DNA from: M55B144 sp964550615
GTDB lineage: Bacteria; Bipolaricaulota; Bipolaricaulia; UBA7950; UBA9294
Assembly (NCBI GenBank): GCA_964550615.1
Contig: CAZKAB010000023.1
Coordinates: forward strand, 1 to 30,689
Length of the DNA stretch: 30,689 nucleotides
Reading direction: 5' to 3'
Shown piece after piece: positions 7,025 to 15,035 of the stretch; the stretch's first letter is position 1; the number at the start of each line of letters is the position of its first letter. The notes beneath the pieces are model-generated. The model was not told the DNA's origin. It searched no databases and saw only the letters and a program-made list of their open reading frames with translations. The position numbers and the translations under genes are program-made.

Positions 7025-9679
7025 CTATCGATCAGCAAGCGCTGCCTGTGCGGCGGCGAGGCGGGCAATCGGCACTCGGTAGGGGCTGCAGCTCACGTAG
7101 CTCAATCCCACCTTGTGGCAGAATGCGATTGAAGCAGGATCGCCTCCGTGTTCTCCGCAGATCCCAAGCTTCATTCCGGGGCGGGTCTTACGTCCCAGTT
7201 CACAAGCGATACTGACAAGCTTCCCCACGCCTGCCTGATCGAGTGACTGGAACGGGTCGCGCTCATAGATCCCCTTGGCGACATATTCGGTGAGAAAGCT
7301 GCCGGAATCATCGCGAGAGAATCCGCATCCCATCTGAGTCAGATCATTCGTTCCAAAGCTGAAGAACTCCGCTTCGCGGGCGATCTCGTCGGCCGTTATC
7401 GCGGCGCGCGGCACCTCGATCATCGTTCCCACCTTGTAGGGAATGTCTTTCTTGCTGAGCTTGCGCTCGGCAAGGACCGCATCCGCCGTATCGACGATCA
7501 CCGAACGCTGCAGTTCGAGTTCCTTAACATTCCCCACCAGTGGGACCATGATCTCCGGGTGAACCTCGTTTCCCTCGGCAAGCACGTTGCATGCGGCCTC
7601 AATTGCAGCTCGTGCCTGCATCTCGGAGATCTCCGGATAGGTGATGCCCAGGCGACAGCCGCGATGGCCGAGCATTGGGTTGAATTCGTGCAATGCGGCG
7701 ACCTTCTCTCGGATTCGCTCTACCGGAACACCCATCACTTGCGCTACTTCGCGTTGTCCTTCTTCGTCGTGCGGCAGGAATTCGTGCAGCGGCGGATCGA
7801 GCAATCGGATAGTAACGGGTCGCCCCGCCATCGCTCGGAAGATCCCCTCGAAATCGCTTCGTTGCATCGGAAGGAGTTTCTTTAAGGCGTCTCTCCTTCC
7901 TTCTTCGTTGTCGGCAAGAATCATCTCGCGCACGGCGATGATCCGGTCGCCTTCGAAAAACATGTGCTCTGTGCGGCAAAGGCCTATGCCTTCGGCGCCG
8001 AATTTGACCGCGGTGGCGGCATCGTTTGGCGTGTCGGCATTGGTGCGTACGCCAAGCACCCGAATCTCGTCGGCCCAGGACAACAGAGTGCCGAAATCTC
8101 CGGCAAGAACGGGAGCGATGGTCGGAACATTCCCAGCGTACACGACGCCGGTCGATCCATTCAGGCTGATCGCATCGCCTTTGTTCACCGTATGGCCGGC
8201 GACTGAGAACTTGCCGTTGACGTAGTCGATCACGAGATCTCCGGCACCAGCGACGCAACACTTGCCCATGCCGCGGGCGACCACGGCCGCGTGACTCGTC
8301 ATTCCGCCACGCGCCGTGAGGATTCCCTCGGCTGCGCTCATCCCGCCGATATCTTCCGGCGATGTCTCGATGCGCACGAGTATGGTCCTCTTTCCGTCCT
8401 TTGCTGCTTCTTCCGCCTCTTCAGCGGAAAAGACTACTTGTCCGCTGGCCGCGCCGGGGCTGGCGGGAAGTCCTTTGGCGAGGGTGGTGGCCTTCTCTTC
8501 TTCCGCCGGGTCGAACATCGGATGAAGAAGCTGGTCGATGTGAGTGGGTGTTACGCGTACCAGCGCCTCTTCCTTGCTTATGGTGCCTGCTTCTACCATA
8601 TCCACGGCGACGTGCACGGCGGCGGCGGCGGTGCGCTTGCCGGTGCGGGTCTGCAGCATATACAGGTGTTCATCCTGGATTGTGAACTCGATGTCCTGCA
8701 TGTCGCGGTAGTGGGCTTCGAGTGTTTCGCGGATCTGGAGAAGCTCCTGATAGGCGCTTGGCATTACGTTCTTCAGTGTCTCGATCGGCTGCGGAGTTCT
8801 TGTCCCGGCGACTACGTCTTCACCCTGAGCGTTCATCAGGTACTCGCCGTAGAACACATTTTCGCCGGTGGACGGGTTGCGAGTGAACGCCACGCCGGTG
8901 CCGCACGTGTCGCCCATATTTCCGAACACCATTGTTTGAACATTCACCGCCGTGCCAATCAAGCCGTGAATATCATTGATTTCGCGATACTTGATCGCCC
9001 GCGGATTGTTCCATGACTGGAATACTGCGTCGATTGCCCCCCACAGTTGTTTGACAGGATCCTGCGGGAACTCGACTCCGAGGCGATCCTTAATCGCGTT
9101 CTTGAACAGTAGAACGAGTTGCTTGAGTGATGCGGCGTCGAGTTCCGTGTCGAGCTTGACACCCTTTTCTTCCTTGAGTCTCTCGAGTATCTCCTCAAAT
9201 GGGTCAATGTCGGTCTTTGTTTGAGGCTTGAGCCCGAGTACAACGTCGCCGTACATTTGCACGAGACGACGATAAGAATCGTAAGCGAACCTCTCGTTGC
9301 CGGTGCGGGCGATGAGGCCCTTCACTGTTTCGTCGGTCAGCCCGAGATTGAGGACCGTATCCATCATCCCCGGCATCGAGATCGCGGCTCCGGAGCGGAC
9401 TGATACGAGGAGCGGTGATTCCGAGCTCCCGAATTTCATTCCCGTCACGGTCTCCAATCGACGGAGATTCTCCTCCACTTCCCCTTTCAGCGTCTCCGGG
9501 TAGGTGGAGTCATGCTCTGCGTAGTGACGGCATACTTCGGTGGAAATCGTGAAACCGGGCGGTACCGGAATCCCTAGTCCGGCCATCTCGGCCAGGTTCG
9601 CTCCTTTTCCGCCTAGGAGATCCTTCATCGAAGCATTCCCTTCGCTTGTTCCTTTGCTGAAAAAATAGACGTACTTCAA
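7025..9679 (-). CDS. ppdK: Pyruvate, phosphate dikinase
   Basis: Cytosolic pyruvate phosphate dikinase, 884 residues, full length for the family. It interconverts pyruvate, ATP and phosphate with PEP, AMP and pyrophosphate. The N-terminal nucleotide-binding domain starts with the GGKGANLAEM motif. The central swivelling domain has the phosphorylated histidine in GGMTSHAAVVARG (His463). The C-terminal TIM barrel includes GLCRTEHMFF, GTNDLTQM and the catalytic cysteine in GICGEHGG (Cys841). The start is an unusual TTG (9677-9679), supported by GGAGGTG nine bases upstream and by the conserved KYVYFF start of the family. It is monocistronic, with a strong terminator. In anaerobes with pyrophosphate-based glycolysis it can run in the ATP-forming direction, but direction cannot be read here. 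Confidence 0.98.
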   Translation of the reverse strand: MKYVYFFSKGTSEGNASMKDLLGGKGANLAEMAGLGIPVPPGFTISTEVCRHYAEHDSTYPETLKGEVEENLRRLETVTGMKFGSSESPLLVSVRSGAAISMPGMMDTVLNLGLTDETVKGLIARTGNERFAYDSYRRLVQMYGDVVLGLKPQTKTDIDPFEEILERLKEEKGVKLDTELDAASLKQLVLLFKNAIKDRLGVEFPQDPVKQLWGAIDAVFQSWNNPRAIKYREINDIHGLIGTAVNVQTMVFGNMGDTCGTGVAFTRNPSTGENVFYGEYLMNAQGEDVVAGTRTPQPIETLKNVMPSAYQELLQIRETLEAHYRDMQDIEFTIQDEHLYMLQTRTGKRTAAAAVHVAVDMVEAGTISKEEALVRVTPTHIDQLLHPMFDPAEEEKATTLAKGLPASPGAASGQVVFSAEEAEEAAKDGKRTILVRIETSPEDIGGMSAAEGILTARGGMTSHAAVVARGMGKCCVAGAGDLVIDYVNGKFSVAGHTVNKGDAISLNGSTGVVYAGNVPTIAPVLAGDFGTLLSWADEIRVLGVRTNADTPNDAATAVKFGAEGIGLCRTEHMFFEGDRIIAVREMILADNEEGRRDALKKLLPMQRSDFEGIFRAMAGRPVTIRLLDPPLHEFLPHDEEGQREVAQVMGVPVERIREKVAALHEFNPMLGHRGCRLGITYPEISEMQARAAIEAACNVLAEGNEVHPEIMVPLVGNVKELELQRSVIVDTADAVLAERKLSKKDIPYKVGTMIEVPRAAITADEIAREAEFFSFGTNDLTQMGCGFSRDDSGSFLTEYVAKGIYERDPFQSLDQAGVGKLVSIACELGRKTRPGMKLGICGEHGGDPASIAFCHKVGLSYVSCSPYRVPIARLAAAQAALADR

Positions 9680-9835
9680 GGTGGTGCACCTCCAACTTTA
9701 GTCTGCTTATCTGTCTGTCCGTCCCGCGTGGGTCTCACAGCGTCGCATTCCGCCGGCGGATTGCGCGAGAGGACAACGGCCGGCTAGGTGAAACAGTAAG
9801 TCCATCGTATGTCATTTGCAATCGCGGCGCTTCTC

Positions 9836-10753
9836 TTACGACGAGAAGAGCGCGGTTACAAACTGATCGGCGGAGAATTCGTGCAAGTCTTCCTTCGTCT
9901 CGCCGACGCCGATATACAGAAACGGGAGCTTGAGCCGGTCCCAGATCGAAAGCAGGATCCCGCCCTTGGACGTTCCGTCAAGTTTCGTGATTACAATCCC
10001 CGTAAGATCGATTGACTCATGAAAGCGTACCGCCTGAGAAATGCCATTCTGGCCGGTCGTGGCATCGAGGACGAGCAGTCGCTCATCCGATCCCCGGCCC
10101 AGTCTCTTTGCCACTGTTCGCTCGATCTTCTCGAGTTCCGCCATCAGGTTGTGTTTTGTCTGCAGGCGTCCGGCGGTGTCGATGAGAAGCACGCCGCCGA
10201 TTCGCTGTACGTGATCGATGGCATCAAAAACCACTGCAGCCGGGTCGGCGCCTATGTCGTGTCTGATCAGGTGACCGCCGATGCGTTCGGCCCAGATCTC
10301 CAGCTGCTCGATTGCGGCGGCACGGAACGTGTCTGCAGCGGCGAAAGTGATCGGGATCGATGGGTCGTGCGCCCTCAGGCGAGCGGCGATCTTCGCGGCG
10401 GTTGTAGTCTTTCCGGAGCCGTTTACGCCGGTGATGAGGATGACTGTCGGTTTGCCGTCGGTACGCAACGCCAGACTCCGTTCGCAACCGCTTAGGCGTT
10501 GCTTGATGCCGTCCTCCAGAGCAAGCAATAGTTCGCTGTCATCCGTGTTCCGCTGGTGACTCTGTTTAGCAATCGCGTCTACGAGTTCCATCGCCACGTG
10601 TGCGCCGACGTCGCCCGCGATGAGAATCTCTTCCAGCGCTTCAATCTCGTCCGGGCCGAGCGATTTACGATTCTTGAGTACTTGTTCGAGTGAATCGACG
10701 AAGCCGCTACGTGCCCGCTTTAATCCGCTCTTCAATCGGTCCATCCACGCCAT
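9836..10753 (-). CDS. ftsY: Signal recognition particle receptor FtsY
   Basis: SRP receptor GTPase of 305 residues: a short NG-domain FtsY without the long acidic A domain of E. coli. It docks SRP-ribosome complexes at the membrane and targets membrane proteins to SecYEG. The N domain helices occupy roughly residues 1-90. G motifs follow: P-loop GVNGSGKT (109-116), DTFRAAAIEQL, DTAGRLQT, and TKLDGTSKGG, ending with GVGETKEDL and FSADQFV. An N-terminal helix with Lys/Arg (MDRLKSGLKRAR) suits membrane association. The ATG at 10753 shares its A with the TGA of argS (TGATG), with GGAG upstream, so translation is coupled. GTG one codon earlier is a less likely start. Confidence 0.97.
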   Translation of the reverse strand: MAWMDRLKSGLKRARSGFVDSLEQVLKNRKSLGPDEIEALEEILIAGDVGAHVAMELVDAIAKQSHQRNTDDSELLLALEDGIKQRLSGCERSLALRTDGKPTVILITGVNGSGKTTTAAKIAARLRAHDPSIPITFAAADTFRAAAIEQLEIWAERIGGHLIRHDIGADPAAVVFDAIDHVQRIGGVLLIDTAGRLQTKHNLMAELEKIERTVAKRLGRGSDERLLVLDATTGQNGISQAVRFHESIDLTGIVITKLDGTSKGGILLSIWDRLKLPFLYIGVGETKEDLHEFSADQFVTALFSS

Positions 10754-12384
10754 CACATCATCTCCGGCGTCGACATGCCGAGAATTGCAAGACTCTGCTT
10801 GAATACGTCTTGAATCGCCCGTAGCAGGCAGAGGCGCGCTTTCATCAGATCTTCCTCTTCGCCGATAACGCGATATTCGCCGTAGTAAGCGTGGAACGAG
10901 CGCGCCAGCGAGAGCGCGTTCTCTGCTATAAGATGTGGCGCAAACCTCTCCGCCGCCTCTTCGACGATCTGCGGGAACGCATCCAATTGTGCAATCAGAT
11001 CAAGCTCGGCCCGCGCCTGCAGTGGAGAGAGATCGACCTTGCTTGCGTCCGGTAGAACTTCGCCGGACTTGCGGAATATCGATGCGATACGCGTGTGGGC
11101 GTATTGAATATAGTGCACGGGATTGTCAAGCGATTCCGCTCTCGCGAGATCGAGATCGAATTGCAGGTGTGTCTCCGGCTTGCGGGCGACCATGAAGTAG
11201 CGGACCACGTCTCGTCCGAGCTCGGCTGTGAGATCGGAAAGGAGGACGAAACGGCCGGCACGCGTTGACATACGCAACGTGCTGTCGCCTTCCTTGATGC
11301 TGACAAATTGATGCACCGCATAGCTGAGGAAATCTTCAGGATACCCGAGTATGCGCATTGCGGCCTGCATGCACGATTGCTCTACCTGGTGGTCGGCCCC
11401 CTGTACGTCGATCACACGCTTGAACCCACGACTGAATTTGTCGATATGATATGCGATATCGACCATCAAATACGTCGGACGACCGTCGCTTCTTACGAGA
11501 ACCGAGTCTTTTGTTCCGCCGTGCTCCTCTGCCTTGAGCCATATCGCGCCATCGGATTCGTATACGCCGTCCTTCTCCTGCAGTCTCTCCAGTGCTCCCG
11601 CAACTGCGCCGCGGCGATGCAGATCTGCCTCGCTGAACCAGGTGTCGAATGCCACCCCCAATTGGGCAAGGTCGTCCTTTATCATCGCCTTTATCAGTGA
11701 AACGGCGCGCCGACGAAAAACCTCGGCGGTTGCGTCGTCGAATACCGGATACTGATCCGCGCATTCCTCCTTCAGTTTGCCGGCGATCTCGATCAGATAG
11801 TCGCCTTGGTATCCGCCGTCGGGGATAGGCGCATCGTCTCCTTGTGCCTGGCGATAACGTGCCCACAGTGACTCGGCGAGCAAGTCGACTTGTCGACCTT
11901 CGTCGTTGAAGTAGTATTCCCTGGAAACGTCGTAGCCGAGGACGGAATAGAGCGATGCGAGTGCGTCGCCTAGCACCGCCTGTCGCCCGTGACCGACCGT
12001 AAGCGGACCGGTAGGATTCGAGCTCACAAACTCCACTTGCAGCGGAACGCCCCGCCCCACTTTCTCTGGAGAGAGCGCGTCTTTGTCGGTCAGGATTCGC
12101 CTGAGAGCGGCATGAAACATCGCCGGCTTCAGGTGAATGTTGACAAATCCCGGTCCGGCAACGTCTACCTGCGCGATGTCTTCGCTGGTCGATATCTCGT
12201 CCTTGATGCGAGATGCAAGCTCACGTGGAGAAGTACGCGCAGCCTTCGCTCCCACCAAAGCGACGTTTGACGAGAAATCCCCGAACTCCGGCCGATCCGT
12301 CCGGTCGACCGCGAAGTCGGCTGTTTGCAGTGACAGCCTTTCCAATGTGTCGCGAAGCAAAAGCTCAAGTGATTTCTTTAGCAT
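10753..12384 (-). CDS. argS: Arginyl-tRNA synthetase
   Basis: Class I arginyl-tRNA synthetase, 543 residues, usual length. The N-terminal Add1 domain (about 1-100) contains a DFSSN motif. The HIGH-type signature is in SSNPTGPLTVGHGR (about 121-134). The KMSKS position is replaced by LRMSTRAG, and ArgRS often lacks the canonical lysine there. The anticodon-binding DALR domain forms the C-terminus, with HTRIASIFRK and FHAYYGEYRV helices. It follows spoVS by 22 bases and overlaps ftsY by one base. No clear Shine-Dalgarno site precedes its ATG, suggesting dependence on translation of spoVS or an atypical initiation. Confidence 0.97.
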   Translation of the reverse strand: MLKKSLELLLRDTLERLSLQTADFAVDRTDRPEFGDFSSNVALVGAKAARTSPRELASRIKDEISTSEDIAQVDVAGPGFVNIHLKPAMFHAALRRILTDKDALSPEKVGRGVPLQVEFVSSNPTGPLTVGHGRQAVLGDALASLYSVLGYDVSREYYFNDEGRQVDLLAESLWARYRQAQGDDAPIPDGGYQGDYLIEIAGKLKEECADQYPVFDDATAEVFRRRAVSLIKAMIKDDLAQLGVAFDTWFSEADLHRRGAVAGALERLQEKDGVYESDGAIWLKAEEHGGTKDSVLVRSDGRPTYLMVDIAYHIDKFSRGFKRVIDVQGADHQVEQSCMQAAMRILGYPEDFLSYAVHQFVSIKEGDSTLRMSTRAGRFVLLSDLTAELGRDVVRYFMVARKPETHLQFDLDLARAESLDNPVHYIQYAHTRIASIFRKSGEVLPDASKVDLSPLQARAELDLIAQLDAFPQIVEEAAERFAPHLIAENALSLARSFHAYYGEYRVIGEEEDLMKARLCLLRAIQDVFKQSLAILGMSTPEMM

Positions 12385-12406
12385 GATGATTGGCTATCGA
12401 AGAGGG

Positions 12407-12667
12407 CTATTTTTCGACGATGAACCGGATTCCTGTCCTTTCCTCTCCCTCGATCGACAATTCCATGAACCCGGGGACAACCTTTATCGGCGGTTCGCCG
12501 ACCTTTTCCACCAAGCGCCGCGCGATGGCGATTGCTTTCACAGTCTGGTTAACTGCGCCTGCACCAATTGCATGGATCTCGACGTAGCCGTCCTGTTCCA
12601 ATGCGCCGGCGATCGCCCCCGCGGCTGAATTTGGGTTTGATTGGGATGCGACCTTCAGTACTTCCAT
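12407..12667 (-). CDS. spoVS: SpoVS-family regulatory protein
   Basis: Small SpoVS protein of 86 residues, the exact size of Bacillus subtilis SpoVS. The start was set at the second ATG (12667), because it gives the conserved MEVLKVASQSNPNSAAGA beginning and the right spacing from TAGGAGG; the first ATG touches that site. Conserved features continue with AIGAGAVNQTVKAIAIAR and the end ELSIEGEERTGI. SpoVS is an Alba-like-fold protein that affects sporulation and septation in Bacillus, but it is widespread in non-sporulating thermophiles such as Thermus and Thermotoga, where its role is unclear; nucleic-acid binding is suspected. Here it heads an operon with argS and ftsY. Confidence 0.95.
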   Translation of the reverse strand: MEVLKVASQSNPNSAAGAIAGALEQDGYVEIHAIGAGAVNQTVKAIAIARRLVEKVGEPPIKVVPGFMELSIEGEERTGIRFIVEK

Positions 12668-12727
12668 GGTCATCCTCCTACTAGCCCCGTCTTCGTTGCG
12701 GTGTCCACCAAACCCTGACTGCCGACA

Positions 12728-12756
12728 AGTATAGCATTCTCATCCATCCGTGCAAA
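12728..12756 (-). promoter_or_regulatory. Promoter of the spoVS-argS-ftsY operon
   Basis: On the minus strand, an extended -10 (TG-C-TATACT, hexamer 12728-12733) and a -35 TTTGCA (12751-12756) are 17 bases apart. Transcription would begin about 50 bases upstream of the spoVS start. Confidence 0.65.
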
Positions 12757-12859
12757 GCCACCTTCCTACTTGCCGATCGCGATTGTGTGGTTCGTTGTCG
12801 TTTCGAGTGGCTAGCGACCTCCAACTCCGGTTCGCACAGGACTGACGCCAAGGGGAATT

Positions 12860-12987
12860 CACCACGAAGGGCACGAAGAATGAAGCTCGATGAACTGTCA
12901 AATGCGGCCATTACCTGTGCAATGTTGTCAACCTCAAGAGTGGGATCAGCCGCATCTTCCTCTGATCCCGTCGTGCTCTTCGTGGTG
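12860..12987. repeat. Inverted-repeat element, 17-base arms
   Basis: The left arm at 12860-12876 (CACCACGAAGGGCACGA) and the right arm at 12971-12987 (TCGTGCTCTTCGTGGTG) are reverse complements at 16 of 17 positions, 94 bases apart. The rest of the 419-base gap between spoVS and the next gene holds only the two promoters. CACGAAG-type repeats of this sort are scattered near GxxExxY genes in many bacterial genomes, and the interior begins with a remnant of such a gene. No target-site duplication is visible. Confidence 0.75.
12880..12960 (+). pseudogene. Remnant of a GxxExxY-family gene
   Basis: An ATG at 12880, immediately after the left CACGAAG repeat, starts MKLDELSNAAITCAM, which closely matches the conserved N-terminus of GxxExxY proteins (typically IN-ELSN-IIGCAIEVH). 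After that the match fades: a shifted frame gives Val-Val-Asn in place of the expected Glu-Val-His and a Gly where LGPG should be, then a stop. The GxxExxY signature itself is absent, so this is a short decayed fragment, not an active gene. The recognition is from memory of the family and rests on about 15 residues. Confidence 0.5.
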
Positions 12988-13072
12988 CAACAGTTCCGCC
13001 CCTCCGTGAGAGACTTGGCGCTGGAAGCTTCCACTTTGGTTGCCCACTTGAGATGACAAAGAGCCGATTGTG

Positions 13073-13078
13073 TATACT
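13073..13078 (+). promoter_or_regulatory. Putative -10 box for a leaderless transcript
   Basis: TATACT lies at 13073-13078, only eight bases before the ATG at 13087. A TTGAGA (13048-13053) is 19 bases upstream, a long spacer. The gene has no Shine-Dalgarno sequence, so transcription starting at about 13085 would give a leaderless or nearly leaderless mRNA. Confidence 0.45.
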
Positions 13079-13086
13079 CACGTATC

Positions 13087-14880
13087 ATGGCTCGGAATCA
13101 TCTCTGGCGCACGATTAAGGACAAGGCCATCTTCAGCACGCTTGGCGGAATGGCTCTTGGCGCAATCGGAATTGGAATTGTAGTCATGATACTTGTGTTC
13201 TGGATCGAGCCGATGTCTGCGCCGGAACGAGCGGGAACGGTGAGGTTTCAGGAAAACCACTTCACTCTGTGGTATGAGAAGGGATCGGAGGCGGCGGCGA
13301 ATCATGCCGCACTTGCCCAGGAACTGAATCGAGACCTAACCTCGCTAGTCAATCTGCTTGATGTTGATGCAAGCCTGATACCCGATCCAATAGATGTCTT
13401 CGTTCATGATGACGTCTCGGCAATGCAGTCGTCGATCATGATGAGGAAGAGCCCCGAAGCGCGTGGCGGGCATACCGCACCTCTCGATCTCCTTGTGGGG
13501 GAATCGCCGCGTGAGCGATTGGCGGAATTGGTGCTGGCCTTTGGCTGGGGGCAATGCGGATCTGAGCTCATGAAACGTGGGATGACGATATACGCGACCC
13601 AGCCGGAACGTAACTACCATGGTGTCCTCGCGAGCCTCCCCGCACGGCTGCTTGTCTCGCTGCCGCAACTTGTCTTGCTTGAGGAGAGAGGGCGATTCCC
13701 AAGATCAGTCTACGAACAGTACGATTCACCCTACTCATCCGCCGCAATAGCGTTCGCCGACTACAAGAGCTTGTTTGATCTTTCCGCGGACGATGCCGGT
13801 CGGCTCTCCGACATTCTCTCCATGGAGGCGGCATCATTCGTACAGTTTCTGATTGAGGAAAAGGGTGGGATGAGAGAAGTGAAGCGGATTTGGGGCAAAG
13901 GCACTACCGATAGGCTCCTTGCGCGTATCGAGGCCGACTCGATTGCCGGCTTGGGAGACGAGTGGTACGCATTCGCGAAAGACTACGGTCGGCTTTCCGA
14001 CGACTATGAGTATCTTCGCGTCTACTACCTCCTGGGTGACGGCGATCCCGACGGCGCATGGGAAAAGGCGCAGGGATTTGAGACGCCCGATGCTTCGCAA
14101 GACCAGCTGTTCCTTGCCGGCAGGTGTGCGTTGTTGGTGGGACGATTTGATCGCGCGAAGACTATCGTGACGGAACTGGCGGACGGAGCGGAGAAGGATT
14201 TGCTCCGCCATTATCTGACGTTGCTCGAATCCTTCCGCGTTGTCGAGAGTCAAAATGTGCGTCTGTTCATCTCCCCCACGGTGCCGCCAAGCGTGGGAGA
14301 AGATAGGGCGTCTGCCGCAATGGGCGGATATGGTCGAATCGTAGAGCAGCTTGGCGTGGGAACGGGGGAAACACCGGCAAGGCTGACGATCTTCATCTAT
14401 GCAAACAACGCCGAACTCGATCAGAGCAAAGGACTCGTTTTGTTTCCCCCCGTTCAGAATGCCGTTCTGAACATTCTCTCGTCGGATGATGTGTGCTACC
14501 GGATGGCCGAGATGATGCCCGCATATTGTTGGGGCGTGGATACGTATTCCAGGCTTCTCCGCTCCGGCCTTGCAGTTGCTCTGTGCCGCAGCAAGCAGGA
14601 ACTTGCGAACGCTGGCTGCGCCTTGCGCAGCAATGACGGGTGGATCCCATTGAACCGAACGGACTTTGGCACCGGGAACGAAGAGACAGTGAAGACCGAA
14701 GCCGGCCTCATGCTGCGCTACCTCCTCGATACCGGTGTAGAGGAGCTGCACAAGATCTGGATTGCCACATCTCCTTCCGATCGATATCTAACGTTTGATG
14801 CTGCTCTTCAAGAAGTGAAAGGAGAGACGCGCGACGATATTGAGGCCTCCATAGTTTCTTCTGTCCTAATCTGCAATTAG
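13087..14880 (+). CDS. Membrane-anchored protein with two degenerate peptidase-MA-like domains
   Basis: Protein of 597 residues. One N-terminal transmembrane helix (about 17-40) should place the rest outside the cytoplasm. Domain 1 (about 52-303) has the layout of peptidase_MA-like proteins: a beta-rich lead, a helix where HExxH should be (RLAELVLAFGWGQ, about 144-156, with no histidine), then ELMKRGMTIY where the zinc peptidases have a WLxEGLAxY helix, then ASFVQFLIEEKGG and a final DEWYAFA. A TPR-like linker (about 305-385) follows. Domain 2 (about 390-597) repeats the plan: MMPAYCWGVDTYSRLLRSGLAVAL, LMLRYLLDTGVEEL. Both lack zinc-binding residues, so this is probably a pseudo-enzyme with a binding or scaffold role. 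The function is unknown; domain calls are by eye. Confidence 0.75.
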   Translation: MARNHLWRTIKDKAIFSTLGGMALGAIGIGIVVMILVFWIEPMSAPERAGTVRFQENHFTLWYEKGSEAAANHAALAQELNRDLTSLVNLLDVDASLIPDPIDVFVHDDVSAMQSSIMMRKSPEARGGHTAPLDLLVGESPRERLAELVLAFGWGQCGSELMKRGMTIYATQPERNYHGVLASLPARLLVSLPQLVLLEERGRFPRSVYEQYDSPYSSAAIAFADYKSLFDLSADDAGRLSDILSMEAASFVQFLIEEKGGMREVKRIWGKGTTDRLLARIEADSIAGLGDEWYAFAKDYGRLSDDYEYLRVYYLLGDGDPDGAWEKAQGFETPDASQDQLFLAGRCALLVGRFDRAKTIVTELADGAEKDLLRHYLTLLESFRVVESQNVRLFISPTVPPSVGEDRASAAMGGYGRIVEQLGVGTGETPARLTIFIYANNAELDQSKGLVLFPPVQNAVLNILSSDDVCYRMAEMMPAYCWGVDTYSRLLRSGLAVALCRSKQELANAGCALRSNDGWIPLNRTDFGTGNEETVKTEAGLMLRYLLDTGVEELHKIWIATSPSDRYLTFDAALQEVKGETRDDIEASIVSSVLICN

Positions 14881-14894
14881 CGTTGGTTTTCCCA

Positions 14895-14924
14895 TTGACA
14901 CAGACGTGGTTTGTGCAGTATTAT
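14895..14924 (+). promoter_or_regulatory. Strong promoter of the HEAT-like/peptide transporter operon
   Basis: A perfect -35 TTGACA (14895-14900) and a -10 TATTAT (14919-14924) are 18 bases apart. Transcription would start near 14931, leaving about 105 bases of leader before the ATG at 15036. The leader contains a possible 15-codon reading frame (14967-15014) with an internal GGAGGTG-ATG. Confidence 0.75.
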
Positions 14925-15035
14925 CGCCATGAAGACAAAGTATGCTTTCCACTAGATTAACATTGTATGGAGGTGATGAGGCGAGCAGTGCAAGTAGTCT
15001 GTGGAACGGGTTAAACGTAAAAAGGAGGTACAAGA

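Noticed and set aside
9696..9835. Terminator or promoter in the ftsY-ppdK gap
   Set aside because: A CCGCCGGCGG palindrome is present but has no loop or T-run, and the best -35/-10 match (TTGCAA with TACTGT) is too weak to list.
12860..12987. CRISPR array
   Set aside because: There are only two arms, in inverted rather than direct orientation, with no regular spacers and no cas genes in the window.
12681..13088. A 135-codon minus-strand frame across the spoVS upstream region
   Set aside because: It spans the spoVS promoter and the inverted-repeat element, has Ser/Arg-rich composition and no family match.
13834..14751. A 305-codon minus-strand frame inside the degenerate protease gene
   Set aside because: It has no ribosome site or recognisable domain and lies opposite a gene with a signal/anchor helix and repeated domain pattern.
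14929..14955. An eight-codon frame right after the promoter at 14895-14924
   Set aside because: It has no ribosome site and starts at the expected transcription start, so it is likely chance.
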